A DNA stretch of 64,000 nucleotides from Bacillota bacterium (GCA_023402845.1 JAEYFP010000039.1:1-64000); one strand, 5' to 3'. Shown: positions 27,765 through 37,112, numbered from the stretch's first letter. Numbers and translations: made by a program. Notes: generated by a model not told the origin, from the sequence alone.

Positions 27765-29529
27765 GTTCTTTCCTTTCAAATGGAATTACAATTTCTGCAA
27801 CCGTTCCTTTTCCCTTCTCTGAGCAAATCCATATGCCTGCTTTTTCTCCATATTGAAGCTTTAGCCGTAAGTTTACATTCAGAAGCCCAATATGCAGTGT
27901 CTCCTTCTCCTCTTGAAACAGCTCTTCGCTTGACCTCTGCAGTGATGCATTTAATTCGCTTACCACACCGCTGTCGATCCCCTTCCCATTATCGCTCACA
28001 CTGACATGAAACCCGTCCTCACCGTCATAGGCATCTAAAATAATAATGCCGCCCTTTCCGATATTGATCCCGTGATAAATAGCGTTCTCCACAAGCGGCT
28101 GAAGCATAAATTTGATGACCTCTCTGGACATATATTTTTCTTCGGCTCTGTACTCGATCCGAAACCGGTCCTGATAATGCACAGCCTGTAACATACAGTA
28201 GTTTTTCACATGATTAATCTCATCTAAAAATGTAGCAACCTTTGATTCATAGCGCATGTTATATTTAAATATTTCCGCCAGACTCAAGATCATTTCGGAT
28301 ATATCCTCATGACCATAAATAGCAGCAAGGCAATTGATCGAATCGAGTGAGTTATATAAGAAATGAGGTGTGATCTGCATCTGTAATGCCTTATAGTCGG
28401 ATTCCATACGCCTTTTATTCAATTTCCTTTCTCTATCCAGGAGACGCTGTATTTCTACGAGCATCACATTAAAGCTTTGCGCCAGCCTGTTTACTTCTTC
28501 GTAGGAATCAAAAGACGGGACAATCTCATTAAATTGATTGCTTTGGGCTGTCTGCATGGCCTTCCCAAGTCGTTTCATGGACTTTGAAATTCTGTCTCCA
28601 ATCAGAAATGCTACAATTAAAAAGAGCAAAAAGATCAAGACCGTAACTAAAATGTATGTAATCACAATTTGATTTAATTTGTTTAGCATGATTTCATTGT
28701 TAGAAAGGAAAATATAATCCCAATCAAAATAGTCACTCGGAATACTGACAATACTGCCGCTCTTATTATTTGAAACCTCTGAATAAATATCTAATTGTGA
28801 ATAGTCTACGAGGATTTCATTTTTATGAGAGCTATTATACAGTACCTGTTCTTCGGGATCCGTCACAAGTAAAGTACCTTGCTCATTCATTGCCGACAGA
28901 CCAATCATTTCTACAAACTTTGAGTAATTCAAATCCATAATCAGGTACCCGGCTACTTCTCTGGTTTTGAAATTCTTAATTGCCCTGCCGACCGTAATCA
29001 CTTTTTTTGCATAGTTTGATCCATTTCCCTGAACCCGGACGCCAAAAATCGTGAACTTCCCTCCAGCCTCATTCAACGCCTCTATGACCTCCTCATTTCC
29101 CGGACTTTCATTAATCAAAATGTTGATCTCATATTTATACTGGTTGTTATTCAAGTCACAAAGAATGATATTGGCAATGTCTGTTCTTGCCTTTACAAGC
29201 TCTGAAGCATAATCATCAAATCTGTTTTTTGTGATTAATATTTCAGACATTGTCTCCGGATTCGTCTGTAATATTTCCTGAACCGTTCCCGATCCAAAAA
29301 AATCCATTGTAATGGTTTTAATTCCTTTAAAGTAGATATCCAGATTGTTGTCAATCCCCGCAATTACTGTTTTGGAATTATTACGAAATTCTGTCTTTAC
29401 CTCCTTTGACAAGGAATAATAGGAATAAAGCCCCAAAGAAATAACCGGCAGGATCGTAACCAGAACAAAGGCCCAAATGATGACCGACGCGATACTGCGT
29501 GACTTTCTTTTATAAATCATAACTTTCAT
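27757..29529 (-). CDS. YesM-type sensor histidine kinase
   Basis: About 590 residues: N-terminal helix (SVIIWAFVLVTILPVISLGLY), an extracellular Cache-like sensor (~35-290), a second helix, HAMP linker (ISKSMKRLGKAM), then the His-kinase domain with phospho-acceptor His in ITPHFLYNSLDS, N box LQPLVENAIYHG and G box VSDNGKGI. ATG 29529 has a GGGGGA site; ATG 29556 does not. It probably senses a sugar or the loaded binding protein outside the cell. A lipoprotein gene ends 10 bases before the longer start. Confidence 0.92.
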   Translation of the reverse strand: MKVMIYKRKSRSIASVIIWAFVLVTILPVISLGLYSYYSLSKEVKTEFRNNSKTVIAGIDNNLDIYFKGIKTITMDFFGSGTVQEILQTNPETMSEILITKNRFDDYASELVKARTDIANIILCDLNNNQYKYEINILINESPGNEEVIEALNEAGGKFTIFGVRVQGNGSNYAKKVITVGRAIKNFKTREVAGYLIMDLNYSKFVEMIGLSAMNEQGTLLVTDPEEQVLYNSSHKNEILVDYSQLDIYSEVSNNKSGSIVSIPSDYFDWDYIFLSNNEIMLNKLNQIVITYILVTVLIFLLFLIVAFLIGDRISKSMKRLGKAMQTAQSNQFNEIVPSFDSYEEVNRLAQSFNVMLVEIQRLLDRERKLNKRRMESDYKALQMQITPHFLYNSLDSINCLAAIYGHEDISEMILSLAEIFKYNMRYESKVATFLDEINHVKNYCMLQAVHYQDRFRIEYRAEEKYMSREVIKFMLQPLVENAIYHGINIGKGGIIILDAYDGEDGFHVSVSDNGKGIDSGVVSELNASLQRSSEELFQEEKETLHIGLLNVNLRLKLQYGEKAGIWICSEKGKGTVAEIVIPFERKEHV

Positions 29530-29566
29530 ATCTGATCCCCCGCTCTGGATTTCCATCTGCCTGTTT

Positions 29567-30460
29567 TTATTCCGTCACGAAAAAATAACTTGCAGTACCA
29601 TAAAAACCACGATTTTCAAATAACTCCTGATTCCATTCTGCGGTTAGTTCATATACCATATTTTCCTGCAGCTCCACAAAGTCGCAATTGTTATAGTAAG
29701 TTACCGTAGATACCGTCTCCGCTTTTGTATTTCCAATGTCTTGAGAGCTCCATTTTCTAACTGTAACAATATCCGGAAGAATTGAACAATTTAAGGAATA
29801 AAGAACCTCTTCTATCTTATTATAATCGGGAACATCCAGCTTTTCATATTCCCCGTCCGGCTGCACATCTAATGGATGGGCTCCGCATGCAATGATACTC
29901 TGCATCTCATCCTCCACCATATAATTCCATTCATAGCTGCCAGACCGCAGCTCAAATGAATTCATCGTACTGGATAACAGATCCGAGAGACTGATTAACG
30001 GCGCCTCTGTAAGCAGAATATCCTCCTGTGCACTTTCCTCAAAAAAATCAACCGGCAAGAGGCTGACCGCGTCAAATCCTATGCTGCCACCGGTTTCCCG
30101 CAGCTTAACCAAAATAAAATCTCCGCCGTTCAAACTTGATTTGTCATATACCTTGTCGGACACCGTTACTTCAAATGCTCCCGGATACGAGTCCGAATCC
30201 GAACTGATTAAAATTCTATCCTCATACACTTCTTTTACATGTGCTTTTATTATGATGTAATTTTGCTGCTTTTCTCCTTTGCCCCGCTGCAAATCTGAGG
30301 AAGACTCTTCCGGTTCCTCTCCTTCTCCAGACTCAGTTTCCTCGGTTTCAGCATAGGAAGGCGGTTCCTGCTGTATCTGTACTTGATTGCCATCTTCCCG
30401 GACACATCCGGCAAGCATTACCATTAGGAAAGCAAAAAGGGTAATTTGAATTCTTTTCAT
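29567..30460 (-). CDS. Lipoprotein of unknown function, first gene of the HK/RR operon
   Basis: A 297-residue exported lipoprotein: signal peptide with lipobox MLAGC, a Glu/Ser-rich low-complexity linker (~30-65), then a beta-rich domain (IIKAHVKEVYEDRILISSDS... YDKSSLNGGDFILVKL) like a small OB/DUF3221-type module, and a C-terminal domain I do not recognise. The ATG follows GGGAGA. It is on the same strand and close to the YesM/YesN pair, so it may be an accessory sensor component; that is inference. Confidence 0.8.
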   Translation of the reverse strand: MKRIQITLFAFLMVMLAGCVREDGNQVQIQQEPPSYAETEETESGEGEEPEESSSDLQRGKGEKQQNYIIIKAHVKEVYEDRILISSDSDSYPGAFEVTVSDKVYDKSSLNGGDFILVKLRETGGSIGFDAVSLLPVDFFEESAQEDILLTEAPLISLSDLLSSTMNSFELRSGSYEWNYMVEDEMQSIIACGAHPLDVQPDGEYEKLDVPDYNKIEEVLYSLNCSILPDIVTVRKWSSQDIGNTKAETVSTVTYYNNCDFVELQENMVYELTAEWNQELFENRGFYGTASYFFVTE

Positions 30461-30570
30461 AAAGATTGTTCTCCCTTAAAAAATTAGTTTCTATTAAGTA
30501 AATATGATTAACAGGTTTCTTTTACTGTAGCCTATGGAAGAACATACGTCAATAAAATTAAACAAAAGTC

Positions 30571-30599
30571 TTGACAACAAAACTTGTCACGAATATAAT
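30571..30599 (+). promoter_or_regulatory. Consensus promoter with two inverted repeats for the XRE regulator
   Basis: TTGACA (30571-30576), 17-base spacer and TATAAT (30594-30599), both perfect. An inverted repeat GACAA-N6-TTGTC (30573-30588) covers the -35 and spacer, and CCAAGTAAACTTGG (30607-30620) lies near +1. The shared AACTTG half-sites suggest autorepression by the small HTH protein encoded downstream. Confidence 0.8.
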
Positions 30600-30642
30600 T
30601 GCATTACCAAGTAAACTTGGCAATATTGATTAGGAGGTTTTT

Positions 30643-30693
30643 ATGAATAAGGAAGAAGTCTTAGCAAAAAGCAGAAATGAAAATATTTTCTGA
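30643..30693 (+). pseudogene. Sixteen-codon ORF upstream of the XRE gene, remnant or leader peptide
   Basis: MNKEEVLAKSRNENIF has a strong AGGAGG site and stops 8 bases before the XRE start. From memory it resembles the N-terminus of DUF6442-type small membrane proteins that often accompany such HTH regulators in Lachnospiraceae. If so, the rest has been deleted. It may still be translated and couple translation to the regulator gene. Confidence 0.5.
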
Positions 30694-30701
30694 GGGGTAC
30701 G

Positions 30702-30908
30702 ATGGAAGATAAACTCATTTTAAAAAATAAACTCAAAGAAGTAAGAACAGAAAAAAAATTATCACAATCAGAGCTCGCAAAACTAGTCGGCGTATCCCGA
30801 AATACAATCAGTTCTATTGAAGTTGGACAGTTTAATCCGACAGCTAAGCTCGCTCTGATTCTTTGTATCGCTTTAGAAAAAAAATTCGAAGAGTTGTTCT
30901 ATTTTTAA
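30702..30908 (+). CDS. Small XRE-family (Cro/CI-type) HTH regulator
   Basis: A 68-residue protein that is almost entirely a helix-turn-helix domain (LSQSELAKLVGVSRNTISSI, then EVGQFNPTAKLALILCIALE), ending in the common KKFEELFYF. It should bind as a dimer to short palindromes, and two lie in its own promoter. The ATG follows GAGGGG. It belongs to the small family of single-domain regulators often paired with small membrane proteins; here only a truncated partner precedes it. Confidence 0.92.
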   Translation: MEDKLILKNKLKEVRTEKKLSQSELAKLVGVSRNTISSIEVGQFNPTAKLALILCIALEKKFEELFYF

Positions 30909-30991
30909 AGATAGCTGATGGGCAATGCAATTTCTGTGCGATTGTCAAGCTTTATAAAATTAAAGGATAAGAGTCGCAACAGTTCAGCCTA

Positions 30992-32272
30992 TTACCCCCT
31001 CTTCTCCAGAATGGAGCGAATGATCTCCACCGCAATATCTATTTCTTTTTCCGATACAGTTAAGGGTGTAATAAAACGGATAACATTGTGCATATTTCCG
31101 CAATTAAGGAGGAGCAAATTTTTTTCAAGTGCTTCGTTCTTAATTTCAGCCGTAAGCTTCGGATTCGGCTTTCCATTTTCGTCTGTTATTTCTATGCCGA
31201 TCATTAAACCAACACCTCTTACATCTCCTATGTATTGGGGATATTTTTTTTCTAATATGTATAACTGCGACATAAAATACCGGCCCATCGTTTTGCAGTG
31301 ATCAAGTATTTTTTCTTCCTCTATAATATCAAGCGTAGCCAAAGCTGCCGCACATGCCAGAGGATTTCCTCCAAAGGTTCCGCCATGTGCGCCCGCAGGC
31401 CACTCATCCATAATTTCTTTTTTGGCAATGACTGCCGATAATGGAATTCCCCCGCCCAATGCTTTTGCCGAGGTAAGGATATCCGGTTCTACACCAAATG
31501 TCTGGTACGCGTATAATTCACCGGTCCTTCCAAATCCGGTCTGTACTTCGTCAAAGATCAGCATAATTCCATGCCGGTCGCAAATGGCTCTAAGTCCCTG
31601 CAGAAATTCTTTAGGCGGAACGATGTATCCGCCCTCTCCCTGTACAGGTTCCACCAGAATTGCCGCAACATTCTGCGCATCAATCATACCGCGGAAAATA
31701 TCCTCAAACTGACCGAGACATTCCATGTTACAGGTTGCTTTATTCATATGAAACGGGCAATTATAACAATTTGCATAGTCTGCCCAATAAACACTTGGCA
31801 GCAACGGCTCGTAATTTTTCCGGTACGCGGAATTAGAGCCTGTGACAGATACACATCCGATCGTTCTTCCATGAAAAGAATTCGTAAAGGAAATAATTCC
31901 GGGCCTCTTTGTTACATACTTTGCCAGCTTTATTGCCCCTTCATTTGCCTCGGCTCCGGAATTGCTGAAATATACCTTTTTATTTCCCCCGGTAAGTGCA
32001 ACAAGCCGTTCCGCAAGCTTTACATAAGACTCATAATATACAACATTATGTCCGACATGGATCATCGTGTCCAGCTGCTTTTTTATAGCCTCCGCCACCT
32101 TCGGATTTTTACCGCCCAAATTATTGACTGCGACTCCGCTTGCAAAATCCAAAATTTTTCTCCCGTCTTCCGTATACAGATAACATCCCTCAGACTCCAC
32201 TACTCCAAGTGTCGTGGATCTGTTTGCCACGGCCGGCATTACCTCAAGGCATCTTTCATACATACTTTTCAT
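30992..32272 (-). CDS. Class III PLP-dependent aminotransferase
   Basis: About 426 residues. Class III features: PLP-phosphate site NSGAEANEGAIKLAKY, DEVQTGFGRTG with the PLP-ring Asp, catalytic Lys in SAKALGGG, and GGTFGGNPLACAAA. A Cys-bearing insertion (CYNCPFHMNKATCNMEC) is common in GABA/diamine-type members. ATG 32272 is preferred over the in-frame TTG at 32290. It probably converts an omega- or alpha-amino compound to an aldehyde or ketone, which the adjacent dehydrogenase could reduce. It is the last gene of a four-gene operon. Confidence 0.9.
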   Translation of the reverse strand: MKSMYERCLEVMPAVANRSTTLGVVESEGCYLYTEDGRKILDFASGVAVNNLGGKNPKVAEAIKKQLDTMIHVGHNVVYYESYVKLAERLVALTGGNKKVYFSNSGAEANEGAIKLAKYVTKRPGIISFTNSFHGRTIGCVSVTGSNSAYRKNYEPLLPSVYWADYANCYNCPFHMNKATCNMECLGQFEDIFRGMIDAQNVAAILVEPVQGEGGYIVPPKEFLQGLRAICDRHGIMLIFDEVQTGFGRTGELYAYQTFGVEPDILTSAKALGGGIPLSAVIAKKEIMDEWPAGAHGGTFGGNPLACAAALATLDIIEEEKILDHCKTMGRYFMSQLYILEKKYPQYIGDVRGVGLMIGIEITDENGKPNPKLTAEIKNEALEKNLLLLNCGNMHNVIRFITPLTVSEKEIDIAVEIIRSILEKRG

Positions 32273-32290
32273 AACACGTTCTCCCTCCAA

Positions 32291-33442
32291 TTAATATGTA
32301 ATTTCACCGCTATAGACGGCCTTTAACATTTTTTTCATTTCTTCCTGTGTCATCCTGACCGGATTTACCTTTGTTGCCCCAAGCATTGCATGGTTTAAAA
32401 TCATTTCATATTTTTTATCGTAATTTTCTTTTGTAATTCCGGCTTCTGAGAAAGTTGTTGGTATCTGCATCTGTTTGTTCATTTCACTGATTGTATCCGT
32501 CAGATCGTCACAACGGCAATACGCTGAAAGCCTGTCCAGTTTTTCTTTCACAATAGGATCCCTTTGATTGTATTTCAGTACGTAGGGTAAAATAATTGCA
32601 TTGGTCAGCCCATGCGCCATATTGAATGCAGCTCCGAAAGAATGGGCTATTCCATGTACCATACCCAGTCCCACATTTGCAAATCCGATCCCGGCCATTG
32701 CCTGATAATTATGTACTTTTTCCCGTGCCTCAATACTTCCCAGCTCATAGGATACAGGAAGCCATTTTACAATTCCTTCAATTGCCGCCCTGCAAAGCGC
32801 CTCATCAAAATCATCCAAATTATGATTTGTGTATGCTTCAATCGCATGAGTCAATGCATCCATACCGGTTTCTGCAACTATCCTTTTCGGCATGGTCAGC
32901 GTAATCTCCGGATCCAGAATTGCAATATCCGGGCGCAGACAATCCGTCATAATCGGAACCTTAAGTTCTTCCTCGGTATCCGTAATAACAGTTCCTCTTG
33001 TTACCTCCGACCCGGTACCCGATGTCGAAGGCACACAGATCAGACCTGTTTTTCTTTCTTCCGGAATTCTGTTATCTGCAAGGAAGCTGCTTATATTTTT
33101 AAACGTCATTTCAGGAAATTCATAGAAGAGCAGCATGGCTTTCGCACAATCCATGGCCGATCCCCCGCCTATGGCAAGGACGCAATCCGGACCGAATTTT
33201 TTCATCATCTCGACACCTGCAGATACCTCCTGAATCGTCGGATTTTTCTGCACTCCTTGATACACACATATCTGTCTTTCCTTTTCCGTCAGGTATTCTG
33301 ATACCGTTTTGATTACACCGGCCTTCTCCATGGAACTTCCGCCGGTCACAATCATTATTTTTTTATAGTTAACCTCTCTCAGACAGCTGAGCGCGCCTGC
33401 CCCCGTGATAATTCTTTTACCGCTCAGAACCAGTTTTTTCAT
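32291..33442 (-). CDS. Iron-containing (group III) alcohol dehydrogenase
   Basis: A 383-residue Fe-ADH. NAD(P) site GGGSAMDCAKAM at ~95; STSGTGSEVT; metal-binding residues lie in the DALTHAIEAY helix, HGIAHSFGAAF and HGLTNAI. It interconverts an aldehyde or ketone and an alcohol. The ATG follows GAGGAAAAATAGAA, and the upstream amidohydrolase stops 2 bases before it. Operon partners suggest the substrate is an aldehyde or ketone made by the aminotransferase. Confidence 0.92.
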   Translation of the reverse strand: MKKLVLSGKRIITGAGALSCLREVNYKKIMIVTGGSSMEKAGVIKTVSEYLTEKERQICVYQGVQKNPTIQEVSAGVEMMKKFGPDCVLAIGGGSAMDCAKAMLLFYEFPEMTFKNISSFLADNRIPEERKTGLICVPSTSGTGSEVTRGTVITDTEEELKVPIMTDCLRPDIAILDPEITLTMPKRIVAETGMDALTHAIEAYTNHNLDDFDEALCRAAIEGIVKWLPVSYELGSIEAREKVHNYQAMAGIGFANVGLGMVHGIAHSFGAAFNMAHGLTNAIILPYVLKYNQRDPIVKEKLDRLSAYCRCDDLTDTISEMNKQMQIPTTFSEAGITKENYDKKYEMILNHAMLGATKVNPVRMTQEEMKKMLKAVYSGEITY

Positions 33443-33444
33443 TT

Positions 33445-35061
33445 CTATTTTTCCTCACTATTCTGAAACCCGGAATATACCTTTCTGCCTCCAACATAGG
33501 TTGCTTCTACGCCGGTCTTATATATTTCCTCAGGGCTGACTGCAAACACATTTCTGTCAAGTATAATGAAATCAGCTAATTTTCCCGCTTCCAGTGTCCC
33601 TTTTTTCAGTTCCTCCTGTGCAACGTAGGCAGCCTGCCTCGTATACATGTCAATTGCCTGATAGATCGATATCCCCTGGCTTTTACCGATCACCTCAGGG
33701 TCTTTGTTTAACGCTTTTCTCGTCACGGCACACTGGATTCCAAAGAATGGGTTATTTTCCTGTATCGGTGCATCTGAGCTCCCCGTAACTAAAATTCCCT
33801 GTTTGATATATTCTTTATTGGGAAATAATTTTTCCGTTCTTTCTTCTCCCAGTCTCTCCCTTGCCATACCAATAAAATTGCGGATAAAAACCGGCTGGGT
33901 AATGACTACCATCGGCAGCTTTTTCATTCGTTCCATATCTTTAAAATCCGGAATATATCCATGAATCAGATAAAATCTCCGTTTCCAGCCTATTTCCGGA
34001 TCATATGCATTTTCAAACCCGGTAAGCGCCATATCAATTGCCCTGTCTCCGATTGCGTGGATCGCTATTTCCATACCGGCATGATAAGCTTCCTTCATCT
34101 TCCGGTTTGTTTCTTCCTGATTCTGAATGAGAATACCTGTTGTATCCATATCTGCATAAGGCTCTTTCATAGCCGAAGATGCGGCGCCTACCGATCCATC
34201 CATAAACATTTTCATTGCACCCATTTTTATATAATCATCTCCAAAGCCGGAAATAGCACCCAAAACATTTTTTGTAATATTCGTCGGATAATAGACAACA
34301 CGGCATGCCAATCCCTGTTCCCTTCGTATTTCCTGAAACAAATCCAGCTTATAGGGATCACTGATATCATTTGTATGTATTGTGGTAAGACCCTTTGATG
34401 CACAATCTTTCAAATAGTCGGCGATGTCTTCCTTTGCCTTTTCAAATGTCGGTTCTGGTATCCTGTTTCTTACATGATATAAATAGGTTTCTTCTCTGAC
34501 AATTCCATTCGGCCGTCCATCCTCGTAAAAATCAACTGTGTCCGGTATCTCGGGTACATAATTTTCATCAATGCCCGATATTTCCAGCGCCTTACTATTT
34601 AAAATATTTGCATGTCCGCAAAAACTCTTAATAATAATTGGAATTTCACTTGAAACCCTGTCCAAAATATCTCTTGTCGGAAACTTTTTTTCTGCCAGCC
34701 TTTCCATATGTAAGTGTTTCCCAAGAATCCATTCATTGGGTTCCAGATTTTTTTTCCATTCCGTTAAGGCATTACATAATTCCTCATAAGAATGAATATC
34801 CGCAAGAAAAATTTCCTTACTGTTCCTATAATCTTCATATAAATGCATATGCGTATCTATCAATCCCGGAAGCACTGTCTTTCCGCCCAGATCAATCACT
34901 TCCTTTGCCGCAATATCCGTAAATTCACTATTAGCCCCGATTCCAACGATTTTGTCCTCGTAAACGGCCATTGCCTCAACGATTTCATCTTCTCTGCGCA
35001 TCGTATGGATGCATCCGTTTATAAATAATTGATCTACACTAAATTTGAATTTTTCAGGCAA
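33445..35061 (-). CDS. Amidohydrolase family 3 protein (YtcJ-like)
   Basis: A 538-residue metal-dependent hydrolase. Metal ligands are visible in LIDTHMHLYEDY (HxH), HTNDISDP, HAIGDRAIDMAL and SSDAPIQENNPFFG; a catalytic Lys/His region (GAMKMFMDGSVGAASSAM) matches the family. Members hydrolyse amide or N-formyl bonds; the substrate is unknown. The start is TTG at 35061, just after an AGG-rich stretch that overlaps the end of the preceding gene. There is no signal peptide, so it acts in the cytoplasm. Confidence 0.88.
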   Translation of the reverse strand: MPEKFKFSVDQLFINGCIHTMRREDEIVEAMAVYEDKIVGIGANSEFTDIAAKEVIDLGGKTVLPGLIDTHMHLYEDYRNSKEIFLADIHSYEELCNALTEWKKNLEPNEWILGKHLHMERLAEKKFPTRDILDRVSSEIPIIIKSFCGHANILNSKALEISGIDENYVPEIPDTVDFYEDGRPNGIVREETYLYHVRNRIPEPTFEKAKEDIADYLKDCASKGLTTIHTNDISDPYKLDLFQEIRREQGLACRVVYYPTNITKNVLGAISGFGDDYIKMGAMKMFMDGSVGAASSAMKEPYADMDTTGILIQNQEETNRKMKEAYHAGMEIAIHAIGDRAIDMALTGFENAYDPEIGWKRRFYLIHGYIPDFKDMERMKKLPMVVITQPVFIRNFIGMARERLGEERTEKLFPNKEYIKQGILVTGSSDAPIQENNPFFGIQCAVTRKALNKDPEVIGKSQGISIYQAIDMYTRQAAYVAQEELKKGTLEAGKLADFIILDRNVFAVSPEEIYKTGVEATYVGGRKVYSGFQNSEEK

Positions 35062-35062
35062 C

Positions 35063-35362
35063 CTATGATTCCTCCTCCAAAAGACTATTTTCTGTCAGTG
35101 CACATAAATTTTTAATTTTATCATTCACAATCGTTCTCAGACAATTCGGAAGATGATCGCCATGTGCACGATGAATTGCGACACATTCCACACACTTACC
35201 ATGAAATCGGCATGGTCTGTTACAGGAACAGATATTTTCTTTGCCGATGACCGCTCTGACATCCGCTACGAAATCATCCTCATATTCTCTCGCCTTTTCA
35301 TAATCGCCCTCCAAAAATGCCTGCAAAGCTGCTTTTTCCTTAGGATTATTGTCAATCTGCAT
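35063..35362 (-). CDS. Small Cys/His-rich protein of unknown function
   Basis: A 99-residue cytosolic protein with a C-terminal motif CSCNRPCRFHGKCVECVAIH followed by HGDHLPNC: seven cysteines and several histidines, suggesting a zinc or Fe-S site. Similar clostridial proteins exist, some named LPS biosynthesis proteins without evidence. The N-terminal half is acidic and helical. It is first in the operon with the amidohydrolase, whose TTG start lies a base after its stop. It could be a metal chaperone or regulator for these enzymes, but this is inference. Confidence 0.82.
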   Translation of the reverse strand: MQIDNNPKEKAALQAFLEGDYEKAREYEDDFVADVRAVIGKENICSCNRPCRFHGKCVECVAIHRAHGDHLPNCLRTIVNDKIKNLCALTENSLLEEES

Positions 35363-35464
35363 TCTTTATCCTTCCTTTCTACTACAATGTATTTATGGTT
35401 AATATCCCTTACAACCAGTAAGGAATTATCCATCTTGTTACTTAAGCTGTTAGAATGTAGGTAG

Positions 35465-35640
35465 CAATGGTATATCTGCTCCTTTCTTGGACTTCGCGTC
35501 CGTATAAAAGACTGATAACCAGCTCCTCATTCGCAGCGTTCGTTTTATGCAGGTTGAACTGCCTTTGGTACGTTCGTGTCATCCCACAGTAGATTGAATC
35601 AGTAATGAGTAAAACTGGTACTTATCCATTGTAATAAATC
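35465..35640 (+). ncRNA. Candidate bridge RNA in the 5' noncoding end of the IS110 element
   Basis: The ~290 bases before the transposase have no ORF but carry several stems: GGAC/GTCC around 35499-35511, GCAG/CTGC around 35549-35562, and long-range stems ACCAG (35518-35522) with CTGGT (35615-35619) and CTCATT (35526-35531) with AATGAG (35604-35609). Stems separated by internal loops fit the known IS110 bridge-RNA plan, in which the 5' noncoding end encodes a guide with target- and donor-binding loops. The limits and loops are inferred. Confidence 0.5.
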
Positions 35641-35658
35641 TGAAGGAGTGACAATTAT

Positions 35659-36870
35659 ATGAACGCAGTAGGTATCGATGTTTCTAAAGGTAAAAGTATG
35701 GTTGCAATTCTCCACCCATATGGAGAGATTATTTCCTCACCATTTGAAATCATGCACACCGCAAGTGATATCAATGCACTTGTAGAACAAATCAAATCTG
35801 TGGAAGGTGAATCACGCATCGTCATGGAGCATACTGGACGTTACTATGAAGTCCTAGCTCATCAGTTATCGCAAGCAAACCTCTTTGTCAGTGCTGTTAA
35901 TCCAAAACTCATTAAGGACTTTGATAATGATTCTCTTCGTAAAGTGAAATCCGATAAAGCAGATGCTGTTAAGATTGCCCGTTATGCTCTTGACAAATGG
36001 CAAAATCTTAAACAGTATAGTGTCATGGATGAATTGCGCAACCAATTAAAAACCATGAACCGTCAGTTCGGCTTTTATATGAAGCATAAGACGGCCATGA
36101 AAAATAATCTTATCGGCATCCTTGACCAGGCTTACCCTGGTGCTAACACCTACTTTGATAGTCCTGCTCGCAATGATGGAAGTCAGAAATGGGTTGATTT
36201 TACATCTACTTACTGGCACGTTGACTGTGTTCGTAAAATGTCATTAAATGCATTTACTGACCATTATCAAAAATGGTGCAAACGAAACAAGTACAACTTC
36301 AGCCAAGCCAAAGCTGAGGAAATCTATGGAACTGCAAAGGAGCTTGTTCCAGTACTTCCAAAGGATGAAGTAACAAAGCTTATTATCAAACAAGCTGTTG
36401 ATCAGCTCAACAGCGCATCTGGAACGGTAGAAAATCTTCGTACTCTTATGAACAAGACTGCCTCAAAACTTCCAGAATACCCAGTTGTTATGAAAATGAA
36501 AGGCGTTGGTCCATCACTTGGTCCACAGCTTATATCTGAGATTGGTGATGTAACACGTTTTCATAGCAAAGGAGCATTAACAGCATTTGCTGGAGTTGAT
36601 CCAGGTGTAAATGAATCTGGAACCTATGCACAGAAAAGTGTGCCTACTTCAAAACGAGGATCTTCTGATTTAAGAAAAACTCTTTTTCAAGTAATGGATG
36701 CTCTTATTAAAACAATGCCACAAGATGATCCTGTTTATTTGTTTCTTGATAAAAAACGTGCTCAGGGCAAACCTTACTATGTCTACATGACCGCTGGAGC
36801 TAATAAATTTCTTCGTATCTACTATGGTCGAGTGAAAGAATACCTTTCAACTCTTCTGGAATCAAACTAA
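35659..36870 (+). mobile_element. IS110-family insertion sequence, transposase gene
   Basis: A 403-residue transposase, apparently intact. The N-terminal DEDD RuvC-like domain has GIDVSKGK (D7), MEHTGRY (E) and DKADAVKIARYA (D pair). A coiled middle region follows, then the C-terminal Transposase_20 domain with GVGPSLGPQLISEIGD, FAGVDPGVNESG and KRGSSDLRK, carrying the serine used with the DEDD site. The AAGGAG site is strong. Codon use is more A/T-ending than in neighbouring genes. IS110 elements lack terminal inverted repeats, so I cannot fix the exact ends; they probably lie within about 35.4 and 37.1 kb. Confidence 0.93.
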
Positions 36871-36889
36871 TCTAAAACTCTGATTTTTC

Positions 36890-36917
36890 GACCAGCACTT
36901 TGTGATGGTCTTCTTTT
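36890..36917 (+). terminator. Probable terminator after the IS110 transposase
   Basis: Stem GACCA (36890-36894)/TGGTC (36906-36910) continues past one mismatch as CAC/GTG with a TTT loop, followed by TTCTTTT. It lies 20 bases after the stop. Confidence 0.5.
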
Positions 36918-37112
36918 GATACCTGCTTTTCAACCTGTATAAAATTTTCAATGTTCATTGATTTAGCCTTGACTTTTTATTTGCAGGCTTCTATATTTAA
37001 TTATTTGATTTATCAGGCGTTTACGCAACGCCACAACTCGTATAGATACGAGATTGTATCTTTTGCTGTAAATAGGACACGTCTATTGCAAGAAGGGGAA
37101 AATCACCAATAA
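36918..37112. other. Noncoding right flank of the IS110 element
   Basis: No ORF is supported here. It is AT-rich and contains one palindrome, CTCGTAT-AG-ATACGAG (37037-37052). The right end of the IS110 element probably lies in this stretch, but I see no defining feature. Confidence 0.4.

Noticed and set aside
32612..33301. Long plus-strand ORF (229 codons) opposite the Fe-alcohol dehydrogenase
   Set aside because: It is a shadow of a clearly real gene, with no ribosome site or recognisable protein features.
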